Shown: positions 1 through 8,968, counted from the first letter of the stretch. The stretch: DNA of 64,000 nt from Ramlibacter ginsenosidimutans (GCF_016654015.1 NZ_JAEPWM010000013.1:62001-126000); one strand, 5' to 3'. Program-made: numbers and translations. Notes: generated by a model from the sequence alone, not told the origin.

Positions 1-1
1 A

Positions 2-1699
2 GACGGCGTGATCTCGATGGACGAGGCGCAACGCACGATCTCGCGCTGCTCGCAGGCGGAAAGCGCGCAGCATCCGCTGGTGCGCCTGGCCGCCGTTTCC
101 ATGCAGCGCACGCGTGACGGCAAGCCGCTGGACATCGAGACGCTCACGCAATACCTGGCCGGCCGCGCGCAGCTGGACTACCTGCGCATCGACCCGCTCA
201 AGGTGGACGTCGCCAAGGTGGGCGACGTGATGAGCGCCGGGTACGCGGAGCGCCACCGCGTGCTGCCCGTGCAGGTGACAAGTGCGGAAGTGGTGGTCGC
301 GACCTCCGAGCCTTTCCTGTTCGACTGGGTGGACGAGGTGGAGCGCCAGGCGAAGCGCAAGGTGCGGCGCGTGCTCGCGAACCCGCAGGACATCCACCGC
401 TTCACGGCGGAGTTCTTCGCGCTCGCCAAGTCCGTGCGCGCGGCCCAGAAGAGCGGCGGCAGCAGTGGCGCGGCGAGCTTCGAGCAGCTGGTGGAGCTGG
501 GCAAGAGCAAGCAGCTCGATGCCAACGACCAGGGCGTCGTGCAGGTGGTGGACTGGCTCTGGCAGTACGCGTTCGACCAGCGCGCGAGCGACATCCACCT
601 GGAGCCGCGGCGCGAGCAGGGTGTGATCCGCTTCCGCATCGACGGCGTGCTGCATCCCGTGTACCAGATGCCCATGACGGTGTTGAACGCGATGATCGCG
701 CGCGTGAAGCTGCTCGGGCGCATGGACGTCGTCGAGAAGCGCCGGCCGCAGGACGGCCGCATCAAGACGCGCAACCCCCGCGGCGACGAGGTGGAGATGC
801 GGCTGTCCACGCTGCCGACCGCCTTCGGCGAGAAGATGGTGATGCGCATCTTCGACCCGGACACGGCGGTCAAGGACCTGGACGCGCTCGGCTTCTCCGC
901 GCACGACGCGCAGCGCTGGGAGCAGCTGGTGAAGCGGCCGCACGGCATCGTCCTGGTCACCGGCCCGACGGGCTCGGGCAAGACGACCACGCTGTACTCG
1001 ACCCTCAAGCGCCTGGCCACCGAGGAAGTGAACGTGAGCACGGTGGAGGACCCGATCGAGATGATCGAGCCGTCCTTCAACCAGACGCAGGTGCAGCCGC
1101 AGCTGGATTTCACCTTCGCCGAAGGACTGCGCGCGCTGATGCGCCAGGACCCCGACATCATCATGGTGGGCGAGATCCGCGACCTGCAGACGGCGGACAT
1201 GGCCGTGCAAGCCGCGCTTACCGGGCACCTGGTGTTCTCGACGCTTCACACCAACGACGCGCCGTCGGCCGTCACACGCATGATGGAACTGGGCGTGCCC
1301 CCGTTCCTGATCAACGCCACGGTTCTGGGGGTGCTGGCGCAGCGCCTGGTGCGCACGCTGTGCAAGCAGTGCCGCCAGCCGGACACCGACACGCCGCGCG
1401 AGAAACTCGACGAGATGGTGAAGCCCTGGAAGCTCTCGGGTCCATGGCAGCCGTACAAGCCGGTGGGCTGCGTCGAGTGCCGCATGACGGGATTCCTCGG
1501 GCGCATGGGCCTGTACGAGTTGCTGACCCTGGGGGACGGCTTCAAGGAGCTGGTCACGCGCGACCCGGCCAACCAGGCCTTGCGCCGCCAGGGCATCGCC
1601 GACGGCATGCGGCCGCTGCGCCTGGCCGGCGCGCTGCGCGTCGCCGAAGGACTGACCACGCTCGAGGAAGTCCTCAGCGCCACGCCGCCGCTGGAGTGA
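2..1699 (+). CDS. GspE/PulE-family secretion ATPase (5' end outside window)
   Basis: This is a hexameric ATPase of the type II secretion/type IV pilus assembly family, acting on the cytoplasmic face of the inner membrane. After an N-terminal GspE_N/MshEN-like domain, the Walker A motif GPTGSGKTTT lies near residue 320. An Asp box/Walker B region (DPDIIMVGEIRD) and a histidine box (STLHTNDAPSA) follow. Two CxxC pairs (CKQC near 452, CVEC near 488) are the usual zinc-binding insert of GspE. The frame is open to the window edge. GTG at 8 and ATG at 17 are possible starts but have no ribosome site, so I think the first residues lie upstream. With no neighbouring pilus or secretion gene visible, I cannot choose between GspE and PilB-like roles. 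Confidence 0.9.
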   Translation, partial: DGVISMDEAQRTISRCSQAESAQHPLVRLAAVSMQRTRDGKPLDIETLTQYLAGRAQLDYLRIDPLKVDVAKVGDVMSAGYAERHRVLPVQVTSAEVVVATSEPFLFDWVDEVERQAKRKVRRVLANPQDIHRFTAEFFALAKSVRAAQKSGGSSGAASFEQLVELGKSKQLDANDQGVVQVVDWLWQYAFDQRASDIHLEPRREQGVIRFRIDGVLHPVYQMPMTVLNAMIARVKLLGRMDVVEKRRPQDGRIKTRNPRGDEVEMRLSTLPTAFGEKMVMRIFDPDTAVKDLDALGFSAHDAQRWEQLVKRPHGIVLVTGPTGSGKTTTLYSTLKRLATEEVNVSTVEDPIEMIEPSFNQTQVQPQLDFTFAEGLRALMRQDPDIIMVGEIRDLQTADMAVQAALTGHLVFSTLHTNDAPSAVTRMMELGVPPFLINATVLGVLAQRLVRTLCKQCRQPDTDTPREKLDEMVKPWKLSGPWQPYKPVGCVECRMTGFLGRMGLYELLTLGDGFKELVTRDPANQALRRQGIADGMRPLRLAGALRVAEGLTTLEEVLSATPPLE

Positions 1700-1764
1700 T
1701 CGTCCGATCGCCGAGGGCAGCTTGACCGGAGAATGCGCCGGTCCCAATCCGTGCAGGAGACACG

Positions 1765-2253
1765 ATGCGAATCAAGAGCCAGAGGGATTTCTGGTCCGGG
1801 TTGATGTTCATGGCCTGCGGAGTCGCCTTCGCCTGGGGCGCGACCGGCTACGCGATCGGCGAGGGCGCCCGCATGGGCCCCGGCTACTTCCCGCTGGTGC
1901 TGGGCATCCTGCTCACGCTGCTCGGGCTGTTCATCACCTTCGAGTCGCTCGTTGTGGAGACCGAGGACGGCGAGCCGGTCGGCGCGATCGCCTGGAGGCC
2001 GCTGGCCTTCATCGTCGGTGCGAACCTGGTGTTCGGTGTGCTGCTCGCCGGCGTGCCGAAGTTCGGCATCCCCGCCATGGGACTGATCGTGGCCATCTAC
2101 GCGTTGACCTTCTTCGCGGCCCTCGCGGGCGACGCGTTCCGGCTGAAGGAAGTGGCGATCCTCGCCACCGTGCTCGCCGCCGGCAGCTACCTCGCCTTCG
2201 TGGTGCTGCTGAAGCTGCACTTGCCGGTGTGGCCGGCCTTCCTGTCGTCGTGA
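1765..2253 (+). CDS. tctB: Tripartite tricarboxylate transporter small membrane subunit TctB
   Basis: This 162-residue integral membrane protein has four predicted hydrophobic segments. The layout is typical of TctB: an N-terminal charged stretch, then FWSGLMFMACGVAFAWGA and a GARMGPGYFP motif. With TctA it forms the membrane part of a secondary carboxylate transporter that needs a periplasmic TctC/Bug receptor. An AGGAG ribosome site sits just before the ATG at 1765. tctA starts 11 bases after the stop, so the two are surely co-transcribed. No tctC gene lies beside them. Confidence 0.88.
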   Translation: MRIKSQRDFWSGLMFMACGVAFAWGATGYAIGEGARMGPGYFPLVLGILLTLLGLFITFESLVVETEDGEPVGAIAWRPLAFIVGANLVFGVLLAGVPKFGIPAMGLIVAIYALTFFAALAGDAFRLKEVAILATVLAAGSYLAFVVLLKLHLPVWPAFLSS

Positions 2254-2263
2254 GGCGCGCACC

Positions 2264-3775
2264 ATGGACCTGCTGACGAACCTGTCCACCGGCTTCGCCG
2301 TGGCGGCCACGCCGCTGAACCTGCTGGTTGTTTTCATCGGCTGCCTGCTCGGCACGCTGGTCGGCGTGCTGCCCGGCATCGGCCCGGTCGCGGCGATCGC
2401 GATGCTGCTGCCCGCCACCTATGCGCTGCCGCCCGTGTCGGCCCTGATCCTGCTGGCCGGGATTTACTACGGCGCGCAGTACGGCGGCTCGACGACGGCC
2501 ATCCTGGTGAACCTGCCGGGCGAGTCCTCCTCGGCGGCGACCGCGTTCGACGGCTACCAGATGGCGCGCCAGGGCCGCGCGGGACCGGCGCTCACCGCCG
2601 CGGGCCTGGGCTCGTTTGTCGCGGGCTGCGTCGGCACGCTGGTCCTCGCTGCCTGCGCCGCGCCGCTGGCGGAAGTCGCGTTCAACTTCGGCCCGGCCGA
2701 ATACTTCTCGCTGATGGTGCTGGGCCTGGTCGGTGCGGTGGTGCTGGCCTCGGGCTCGCTGATCAAGGCCATCGCGATGATCATCCTGGGCCTGCTGATG
2801 GGACTCGTCGGCGGCGAGATGAACTCCGGGGTGACGCGCTTTTCCTTCGGCGTCCCCGAACTCACCGACGGCATCGGCGTCATCGTGATCGCCATGGGCG
2901 TGTTCGGCTACGGCGAGATCATCAGCAACCTGAGCCAGCCCTCCAGTCCGCGCGAGGTCTTGACGGAACCGGTGCACGGGCTGGTCCCGACGCTCGCGGA
3001 CTTCCAGCGCATGCTGCCCGCGGTGTTGCGCGGCACGGCGCTCGGCTCGGTGCTGGGCGTGCTGCCCGGCGGCGGCGCGCTGCTCGCCTCCTTCGCGGCG
3101 TACACGGTGGAACGCAACACCCGGCTGCACCCGGGCGAGGTGCCCTTCGGCAAGGGGAACGTCCGCGGGGTCGCCGCGCCGGAGTCCGCCAACAACGCCG
3201 GCGCGCAGACATCGTTCATTCCGCTGCTCACGCTGGGCATCCCGCCCAATGCGGTCATGGCGCTGATGGTGGGCGCGATGACTCTCCACGACGTGCAGCC
3301 GGGTCCGCAGGTGATGACCAGCAACCCGCAGTTGTTCTGGGGCCTGATCGCCTCGATGTGGATCGGCAACCTGATGCTGGTCGTGCTGAACCTGCCCCTG
3401 GTGGGCGTGTGGAGGCGGCTGCTGGCCGTGCCCTATCGCTGGCTGGTCCCGGCGATCGTCCTGTTCTGCGCGATCGGTGTCTATTCCACGAACAACGACG
3501 TGTTCGACATCTGGATGGTGGGCCTGTTCGGAGTGATCGGCTACGTGTTCATCAAGCTCGGTTGCGAGCCTGCGCCCTTGCTGCTCGGGTACATCCTGGG
3601 GCCGATGATGGAGGAGAACCTGCGGCGCGCGCTGCTGCTCGCGCGCGGCGACTGGGCGGTGCTGATCACGCGTCCGCTGTCGGCGGGACTGCTCGCTGCC
3701 GCCGTGCTGCTGGTCGTGATGGTCGCCTTGCCCGGCGTGAAGAGCAAGCGCCGGGAAGCGTTCGCCGCCGACTGA
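2264..3775 (+). CDS. tctA: Tripartite tricarboxylate transporter large permease TctA
   Basis: TctA is the large (503-residue, about 12 membrane segments) subunit that moves a tricarboxylate or related organic acid across the inner membrane. Two inverted-repeat signature motifs are visible: GVLPGIGPVAAIAMLLP near residue 35 and GVLPGGGALLASFAAY near 265. The family motif YGGSTTAILVNLPGE lies near 70. It follows tctB closely. The 3' end meets a convergent TetR gene only 8 bases away. The substrate cannot be told from sequence because the receptor component, which sets specificity, is absent here. Confidence 0.93.
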   Translation: MDLLTNLSTGFAVAATPLNLLVVFIGCLLGTLVGVLPGIGPVAAIAMLLPATYALPPVSALILLAGIYYGAQYGGSTTAILVNLPGESSSAATAFDGYQMARQGRAGPALTAAGLGSFVAGCVGTLVLAACAAPLAEVAFNFGPAEYFSLMVLGLVGAVVLASGSLIKAIAMIILGLLMGLVGGEMNSGVTRFSFGVPELTDGIGVIVIAMGVFGYGEIISNLSQPSSPREVLTEPVHGLVPTLADFQRMLPAVLRGTALGSVLGVLPGGGALLASFAAYTVERNTRLHPGEVPFGKGNVRGVAAPESANNAGAQTSFIPLLTLGIPPNAVMALMVGAMTLHDVQPGPQVMTSNPQLFWGLIASMWIGNLMLVVLNLPLVGVWRRLLAVPYRWLVPAIVLFCAIGVYSTNNDVFDIWMVGLFGVIGYVFIKLGCEPAPLLLGYILGPMMEENLRRALLLARGDWAVLITRPLSAGLLAAAVLLVVMVALPGVKSKRREAFAAD

Positions 3776-3783
3776 GGGCGCGC

Positions 3784-4362
3784 TCAGCGCGACGGGCGCG
3801 GCGCCTTGCCCGCGAGGCCGGCGAGCTGCTGGTCCACGAGCAGCTCCGCCGCTTCGATCGTGTCTTCCAGCGGGAGCAGGAGCACGAAGCGGAAGTAGTG
3901 CCAGGTCGTCGCGCTGAGGTGGTAGCGCAAGGTGGCAGCCGCGAGCTTGCGCCGGCGTTCGGGCGCGCGGGGCGCCACGGCGTCCAGCACCTTGCGGATG
4001 CCGAGCCAGCGCTCCTTCGCTTCCTTGGCGATCATGTGCTGCCGCAGTTCGCTGTGCCAGGCCGCGCGGATCAGCTCGCGATGCGCATCCATCGCCGTGA
4101 ACAGCCCGCGCGGCATGGCGCGCAGCTCCTCCACGCCGGTCGGCGCCGGCGGCAACTGCACCGTGCGCGCGAGCGCGGTGGCGGCGGCGGCCAGGAAGTC
4201 CTCGCGCGATCCGAAGTAGCGGAACAGGGTGCGTTCCGCGATCCCGGCCTCGATTGCCGCCGCGCGCGCGGTGATCTCGCCGGTGCGCTCGAGCACCTTC
4301 AGGGCGGCCTCCAGGATCAGCCGCTCCGTCACCTCGCTCTGCAAATCGCTCAGTCTGGACAC
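3784..4362 (-). CDS. TetR-family transcriptional regulator
   Basis: This small regulator has an N-terminal helix-turn-helix (ITARAAAIEAGIAERTLFRYFGS, residues about 30-52) and a helical ligand domain. I prefer the GTG start at 4362 (192 residues), because an ATG at 4413 would put the start codon inside the palindrome 4401-4417 and add 17 residues not typical of TetR proteins. A GATAAT box (4374-4369) lies only 7 bases before the GTG, so the message may be leaderless. It is divergent from the cupin gene, and the shared palindrome suggests control of both. The ligand is unknown. The 3' end faces tctA. Confidence 0.85.
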   Translation of the reverse strand: MSRLSDLQSEVTERLILEAALKVLERTGEITARAAAIEAGIAERTLFRYFGSREDFLAAAATALARTVQLPPAPTGVEELRAMPRGLFTAMDAHRELIRAAWHSELRQHMIAKEAKERWLGIRKVLDAVAPRAPERRRKLAAATLRYHLSATTWHYFRFVLLLPLEDTIEAAELLVDQQLAGLAGKAPRPSR

Positions 4363-4379
4363 GGCGCGATTATCCCCGA

Positions 4380-4417
4380 TTGACAGGGGGTGTGCCACGA
4401 TGTCATGCTGCATGACA
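4380..4417 (+). promoter_or_regulatory. Predicted cupin promoter with TetR-type operator palindrome
   Basis: A TTGACA -35 box (4380-4385) is followed by a perfect inverted repeat with 7-base arms and 3-base spacer, TGTCATGCTGCATGACA (4401-4417). The repeat covers the place where the -10 box should be, 23 bases before the cupin ATG. This is a classic arrangement for TetR repression. It also lies upstream of the preferred TetR start, so one dimer site could control both genes. Binding is inferred, not shown. Confidence 0.65.
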
Positions 4418-4439
4418 TGTTCATCCCAAGGAGACTGTG

Positions 4440-4886
4440 ATGGCGAAGCATGCGATGGTGGTCGAACAGGGTCGTGCCGAGACGCTGGACGTCATGGGGG
4501 CGAAGGTCAGCTTCCTGTGTCCCGCGGCGGCGACGGAAAAGGCCTGGTCGCTGATCGAGGTGACCGCGCCCCGGGATGCCGGCCCGCCGCCGCACCAGCA
4601 CCCCTGGGACGAGGCGTACTACGTCCTGGAAGGCGCGCTGCGATTCCGCATCGGCGACACCGAGCGGACGGTGCAGCGGGGCGACTTCCTCTATGCGCCG
4701 GCGGGCACCGTGCATGCGTTCCAGGGAGCCTCGGAGCAGCCTGCCCGCGTGCTGGTCTTCGATGCGCCTGCGGCCGCCGAGGGTTTCTTCCGCGAAGCGG
4801 CCGCGGAAGTCCGCGAGCTGCCGCGGGACCTGGCCAAGGTGCCGGAGATCGGGGCGCGGCACCGGCTGCAGTTCCACCTGGGTTGA
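4440..4886 (+). CDS. Cupin-domain protein
   Basis: This 148-residue single-domain cupin carries conserved motif 1, HQHPWDEAYYVLEG (metal-binding His and Glu), and motif 2, APAGTVHAF. It is likely a metal-dependent small-molecule enzyme or binding protein; the fold alone does not say which. The ATG at 4440 is favoured over the overlapping GTG at 4437 by an AAGGAG ribosome site six bases upstream. It is transcribed divergently from the TetR gene and is the most likely target of that regulator. Confidence 0.85.
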   Translation: MAKHAMVVEQGRAETLDVMGAKVSFLCPAAATEKAWSLIEVTAPRDAGPPPHQHPWDEAYYVLEGALRFRIGDTERTVQRGDFLYAPAGTVHAFQGASEQPARVLVFDAPAAAEGFFREAAAEVRELPRDLAKVPEIGARHRLQFHLG

Positions 4887-4920
4887 GCGCGGCGACCGCG
4901 CGAGGCCCGCCCTCGCCATC

Positions 4921-4950
4921 CCAGAGGGGGCGTCCCGCGGGGCGCCCTCC
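4921..4950 (+). terminator. Possible hairpin after the cupin gene
   Basis: GAGGGGGCG and CGCCCTC can pair around a short loop (4924-4949), just after the cupin stop codon. The pairing is imperfect and there is no T-run, so this is a weak terminator candidate. Confidence 0.3.
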
Positions 4951-4973
4951 GTGTTTGCGCCACAATCCGGCGC

Positions 4974-6260
4974 ATGGCGATGCCCCCCGCCCACCCGCAA
5001 CGGGTGGTGCTGCACAACGAGATCCACGCCCGGCCTCCCGAAGCGATGAGCGCGCCCCTGGCGCTGTCGCATCTCGTCATGGCCGGCGACGCGGCCATGC
5101 GCGAAGCGAGCCGCGCGCACCTGGCGGCCTTGCTGCGCGACCACCACCTGCCCGAGCCCGCACCCGGCGCCGTGCACGTGCGCATGGAGTTGGGCGGCTT
5201 CCGCGTGCGCTGGGAGCTGCACACGGAGTTCGTGACCTGGACTTTCTCGCGCGCCTTCGATCCCGCGGCCTTCGGCGAGCACGCCCCGCCCACGGCGGCC
5301 CAGGCGGTGCCGCAGGACTGGCTCGCGGCCCTGCCGGGGCAGTGCCTCGCCGCGCTGAACTTGTGGGTGCTGCCCGCGCCCGAGGGTGTGCAGCAGGCGC
5401 TCACGCGCGGGCTGCTGCACGAGGAGACGCTGGTGGGCTCCCGCGTCGTCGAAGGCAAGGGCGAGGTCTTCACGGATTTCGCCATCCACGCCGACGGCTG
5501 CTCGCGCATGGTGCTGCTGGTCGACGGCGTGTCGGCGCGCCGCACGGGCCGGCTGGTGCAGCGGCTGCTGGAGATCGACACCTATCGCATGGCAGCCCTG
5601 CTGGGCCTGCCGGCGGCGCGCGAGTCTGCGGCCCTGCTCGGTGTGGCGGAGGCGGAACTCGCCGGGCTGGCCGAAGCGATCCGCCTGGCCGGCCGCGACC
5701 AGGAGCCGCAACTGCTGGACCGCCTCACGCGCCTGGCGGGCCAGGTGGAAAGCCACTACGCGGCAACCCACTCGCGCTTTTCCGCGAGCGCCGCTTACTT
5801 CGAGCTGGTGGACCGGCGCCTGGCCGACATCGCCGAAACCAAGCTCGATGGCCTGCAGACGCTCGGCGAGTTCATCGACCGCCGCCTCTCACCCGCGCGC
5901 GCGACCTGTGCGTGGGCCGTGCGGCGGCAGGATGCGCTGTCGCAGCGGGTCTCGCGCATCAGCAACCTGCTGCGCACGCGCGTAGAGATCGAGCAGCAGC
6001 AAAGCAGCCAGGCCCTGCTGGCCGCCATGAACCGCCGGCAGGACCTGCAGCTGAAACTCCAGGCGACCGTGGAAGGCCTGTCGGTCGCCGCCATCACCTA
6101 CTACATCGTCGGCCTCGTGAGCTACCTCGCCAAGGGCGCGCACGCGATCGGCTGGCCCTTCAGCGCGGAAGCGACCGCTGCCTGCGCCATCCCGGTCGTG
6201 GCGTTCGCCGTCTGGCTGTCCCTGCGAAGACTGCATGCCCGCCTCCTCGGCCACTCCTGA
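4974..6260 (+). CDS. DUF3422 family membrane protein
   Basis: This 428-residue protein shows the DUF3422 hallmark HNEIHARP at residues 14-21, then a long mostly helical region and two C-terminal membrane segments (about 355-380 and 400-420). Its biochemical role is not established. The ATG has no clear ribosome site, but a CACAAT element ends only 7 bases upstream, which hints at a very short leader. The last 26 bases overlap the start of the downstream EamA exporter gene, suggesting translational coupling. Confidence 0.82.
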   Translation: MAMPPAHPQRVVLHNEIHARPPEAMSAPLALSHLVMAGDAAMREASRAHLAALLRDHHLPEPAPGAVHVRMELGGFRVRWELHTEFVTWTFSRAFDPAAFGEHAPPTAAQAVPQDWLAALPGQCLAALNLWVLPAPEGVQQALTRGLLHEETLVGSRVVEGKGEVFTDFAIHADGCSRMVLLVDGVSARRTGRLVQRLLEIDTYRMAALLGLPAARESAALLGVAEAELAGLAEAIRLAGRDQEPQLLDRLTRLAGQVESHYAATHSRFSASAAYFELVDRRLADIAETKLDGLQTLGEFIDRRLSPARATCAWAVRRQDALSQRVSRISNLLRTRVEIEQQQSSQALLAAMNRRQDLQLKLQATVEGLSVAAITYYIVGLVSYLAKGAHAIGWPFSAEATAACAIPVVAFAVWLSLRRLHARLLGHS

Positions 6261-7149
6261 GCTCCGCGCATCCTCCCGTTCCTCCGGCGTCGTCCTCGCG
6301 TTCGCCGGCGCCATCGCCTTCAGCGGCAAGGCCATCATCGTGAAGCTCGCGTACCGCTACGGCGTCGACGCGGTGACGGTGATCATGTACCGCATGCTGT
6401 TCGCGCTGCCGATCTTCCTCGCGATGTCGTGGTGGGCCGGGCGCGGCAAGCCGCCACTCTCCGGACGCGAGTGGCTCGGCGTGGCGGGCCTCGGCGTCAC
6501 GGGCTACTACCTCGCGAGCTTCCTCGACTTCCTGGGCCTGCAGTACGTGACGGCCTCGCTGGAGCGCCTGGTCCTGTACCTCACTCCGACGCTGGTGCTG
6601 CTGCTCGGCTGGCTGCTCTATCGCAAGCCCTGGAAGCGCAAGCAGTTGCTGGGCATGGCGATCAGCTACGGTGGCGTGCTGCTGGTGTTCGGCCAGGAGG
6701 TGCGGCTGGAAGGCAGCAACGTCGCGCTGGGCACGCTGCTCGTGTTCCTGAGCGCGGTGAGCTACGCGATCTATCTCGTGTACAGCGGGCAGATGGTGCA
6801 GCGGCTCGGGTCGCTGCGCCTGGTCGGGCTGGCCACGAGCGTGGCCTGCGTGCTGTGCATCGTGCAGTTCCTGGTGGTGCATCCGCTCTCGGCCGCCGTC
6901 GTCGCCCCGCAGGTGATCTGGCTGTCGGTGTTGAACGCCGTCTTCTGCACGGCGGTGCCGGTGCTGCTGGTGATGATGGCCATCGAGCGCGTGGGCGCCT
7001 CGGTCACCGCGCAGACGGGCATGGTCGGCCCGATGTCGACCATCCTGATGGGCGTGTGGCTGCTGGGCGAGCCTTTCACCGCCTGGGTCGCGGCCGGCTC
7101 GGCGCTGGTAATCGCGGGCATCCTCGTGTTCACCCGCAGCGGGCGCTGA
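6235..7149 (+). CDS. DMT-superfamily transporter (EamA domains)
   Basis: This 304-residue protein has about ten membrane segments in two EamA repeats, typical of drug/metabolite exporters. Conserved features are the AFSGKAIIVKLAYRYGVD start of repeat one and the C-terminal SALVIAGILVF segment. The substrate cannot be predicted. Its first 26 bases overlap the end of the DUF3422 gene in another frame. If that overlap is artificial, internal starts further in are possible, but the N-terminal hydrophobic helix begins right after residue 18. Confidence 0.88.
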   Translation: MPASSATPELRASSRSSGVVLAFAGAIAFSGKAIIVKLAYRYGVDAVTVIMYRMLFALPIFLAMSWWAGRGKPPLSGREWLGVAGLGVTGYYLASFLDFLGLQYVTASLERLVLYLTPTLVLLLGWLLYRKPWKRKQLLGMAISYGGVLLVFGQEVRLEGSNVALGTLLVFLSAVSYAIYLVYSGQMVQRLGSLRLVGLATSVACVLCIVQFLVVHPLSAAVVAPQVIWLSVLNAVFCTAVPVLLVMMAIERVGASVTAQTGMVGPMSTILMGVWLLGEPFTAWVAAGSALVIAGILVFTRSGR

Positions 7150-7228
7150 GCGCGGCCTCTGCAGCACCGCGCGGGCGCCGGCGGTGCGTATCATTCGCGC
7201 TTCTTCCGCTTTTCTCTGCAGGCTTTCT

Positions 7229-8026
7229 ATGAACTTGGGCATCACGGGCAAATGGGCGCTGGTGTGCGGCGCCAGCAAGGGTCTTGGCTTCGGATGCGCG
7301 CAGGCACTCGCGCGCGAAGGCGTGCACGTCGTCATCGTGGCGCGCGGCGCCGATGTGCTGCAGGCGGCCGCGGACCGGCTGCGCCAGGACCCCGGCGTGC
7401 CCAAGGGCACGCAGGTCGAGCCGATCGCGGTGGACATCACGACGGCCGAGGGCCGCGCCAAGGTGTTCGCCTTCCGCAAGGACTACGACATCGTCGTCAC
7501 CAATGCCGGCGGCCCGCCCCCCGGTGACTTCCGCGACTGGGACCGCGATGCGTGGATCAAGGCCGTGGACGCCAACATGCTCACGCCGATCGAACTGATC
7601 AAGGCGACGGTCGACGGCATGGCCGAGCGCGGATTCGGGCGCATCGTGAACATCACGTCCAGCGCCGTGAAGGCGCCGATCGACATCCTGGGCCTGTCCA
7701 ACGGCGCGCGCAGCGGCCTCACGGGCTTCGTCGCCGGCGTCGCGCGCACGACCAAGCTCGCGTCGTCCAACGTGACGATCAACAACCTGCTGCCGGGCGT
7801 GTTCGACACCGACCGCATCAAGACCACCCTGGAAGGCAGCGCGAAGAAGACCGGCAAGTCGGTCGACGAACTGCGCCAGCAGCGCATGAACACGATCCCG
7901 GCCAAGCGCTTCGGCACGCCCGACGAATTCGGCACGACCTGCGCCTTCCTGTGCAGCGCGCAGGCGAGCTACATCACCGGCCAGAACGTGCTGATCGACG
8001 GCGGCGCGTACCCCGGGACCTACTGA
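7229..8026 (+). CDS. SDR-family oxidoreductase, atypical catalytic site
   Basis: This 265-residue short-chain dehydrogenase has a Rossmann motif GASKGLGFG near residue 11, the NAG motif (TNAGGPPPG) and the catalytic-serine strand NITSSAVKAP. The usual YxxxK is not present. The equivalent stretch reads LGLSNGARSGL, with Ser where Tyr and Arg where Lys are expected. A frame extends upstream to 7184, but the ATG at 7229 places the nucleotide-binding strand at the normal position. The PfkB kinase gene starts 16 bases after the stop, so a common operon in sugar or sugar-acid metabolism is likely. The substrate is unknown. Confidence 0.85.
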   Translation: MNLGITGKWALVCGASKGLGFGCAQALAREGVHVVIVARGADVLQAAADRLRQDPGVPKGTQVEPIAVDITTAEGRAKVFAFRKDYDIVVTNAGGPPPGDFRDWDRDAWIKAVDANMLTPIELIKATVDGMAERGFGRIVNITSSAVKAPIDILGLSNGARSGLTGFVAGVARTTKLASSNVTINNLLPGVFDTDRIKTTLEGSAKKTGKSVDELRQQRMNTIPAKRFGTPDEFGTTCAFLCSAQASYITGQNVLIDGGAYPGTY

Positions 8027-8041
8027 GCGCGGCCGCGGAGC

Positions 8042-8968
8042 ATGGCGGCGCACGACATCCTCGCCCTCGGCGAGGCGATGGTGGAGTTCAACCAGACCGG
8101 CGCCGGCGGCGGGCGGCTGTACCTGCAGGGCTTCGGCGGCGACACCTCGAACTTCGCCATCGCTGCGGCGCGCCAGGGCGCATCCGTCGGCTACCTGTCG
8201 GCGCTGGGCGACGACGACCACGGGCGCATGCTGCGCGAACTGTGGCAGCGGGAAGGCGTCGACGACTCCGGGGTGCACACGGATGCGGACGGGTTCACGG
8301 CGCTGTACTTCGTGACGCACGATGCGCAGGGCCACCACTTCTCGTTCCTGCGCACGCGTTCGGCGGCCAGCCGCATGCGACCCGAGCACCTCGATGCCCA
8401 GCGCATCGCCTCCGCGCGCGTGCTGCACCTGTCGGGCATCAGCCTCGCGCTGTCCGAGTCCGCGCGAAAGACCTGCCATGCGGCGATCGCCATCGCGCGC
8501 GCGGCGGGCGTGCAGGTGAGCTTCGACACCAACCTGCGGCTGAAGCTGTGGCCGCTGGACACCGCGCGAACGGAGATGACGCGCGTGCTGCGCCAGTGCG
8601 ACATCTGCCTGCCCAGCCTCGATGACGTGGCGGCCATCAGCGGCCGTACCGATCCCGATGCGCTGGTGGACTGGTGCCTGGAGCACGGTGCGCGGATCGT
8701 CGGCCTCAAGCTGGGCGCGCAAGGCGCAATCGTCGCGGACGGCACGCAGCGGCACCGCATCGCGGCGCACGCCTGCAGTCCCGTCGATGCGACCGGAGCC
8801 GGCGATACCTTCGGCGGTGCTTTCGTCGCGCGCCTGCTGGCCGGCGACGAACTGCTGGATGCGGGCGTCTACGCCTCGGTCGCGGCGGCGTTGTCCACCG
8901 AGGGCTACGGCGCCGTGGAACCGATTCCCACGGCCGAACGCGTGCGCGCGGTGCTCGCTTCGCGCTAA
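8042..8968 (+). CDS. PfkB-family sugar kinase (2-keto-3-deoxygluconate kinase-like)
   Basis: This 308-residue ribokinase-fold kinase has an N-terminal LGEAMVEFNQ segment, a GGDTSNFAIAAARQGASVGY sugar-binding region and the C-terminal anion hole/catalytic motif DATGAGDTFGGAF near residue 250. Length and the FNQ...GGDTSN pattern fit KdgK-type enzymes that phosphorylate 2-keto-3-deoxygluconate, but other hexose or hexonate substrates are possible. It is directly downstream of an SDR gene and convergent with an EamA transporter gene that ends 34 bases away. Confidence 0.85.
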   Translation: MAAHDILALGEAMVEFNQTGAGGGRLYLQGFGGDTSNFAIAAARQGASVGYLSALGDDDHGRMLRELWQREGVDDSGVHTDADGFTALYFVTHDAQGHHFSFLRTRSAASRMRPEHLDAQRIASARVLHLSGISLALSESARKTCHAAIAIARAAGVQVSFDTNLRLKLWPLDTARTEMTRVLRQCDICLPSLDDVAAISGRTDPDALVDWCLEHGARIVGLKLGAQGAIVADGTQRHRIAAHACSPVDATGAGDTFGGAFVARLLAGDELLDAGVYASVAAALSTEGYGAVEPIPTAERVRAVLASR

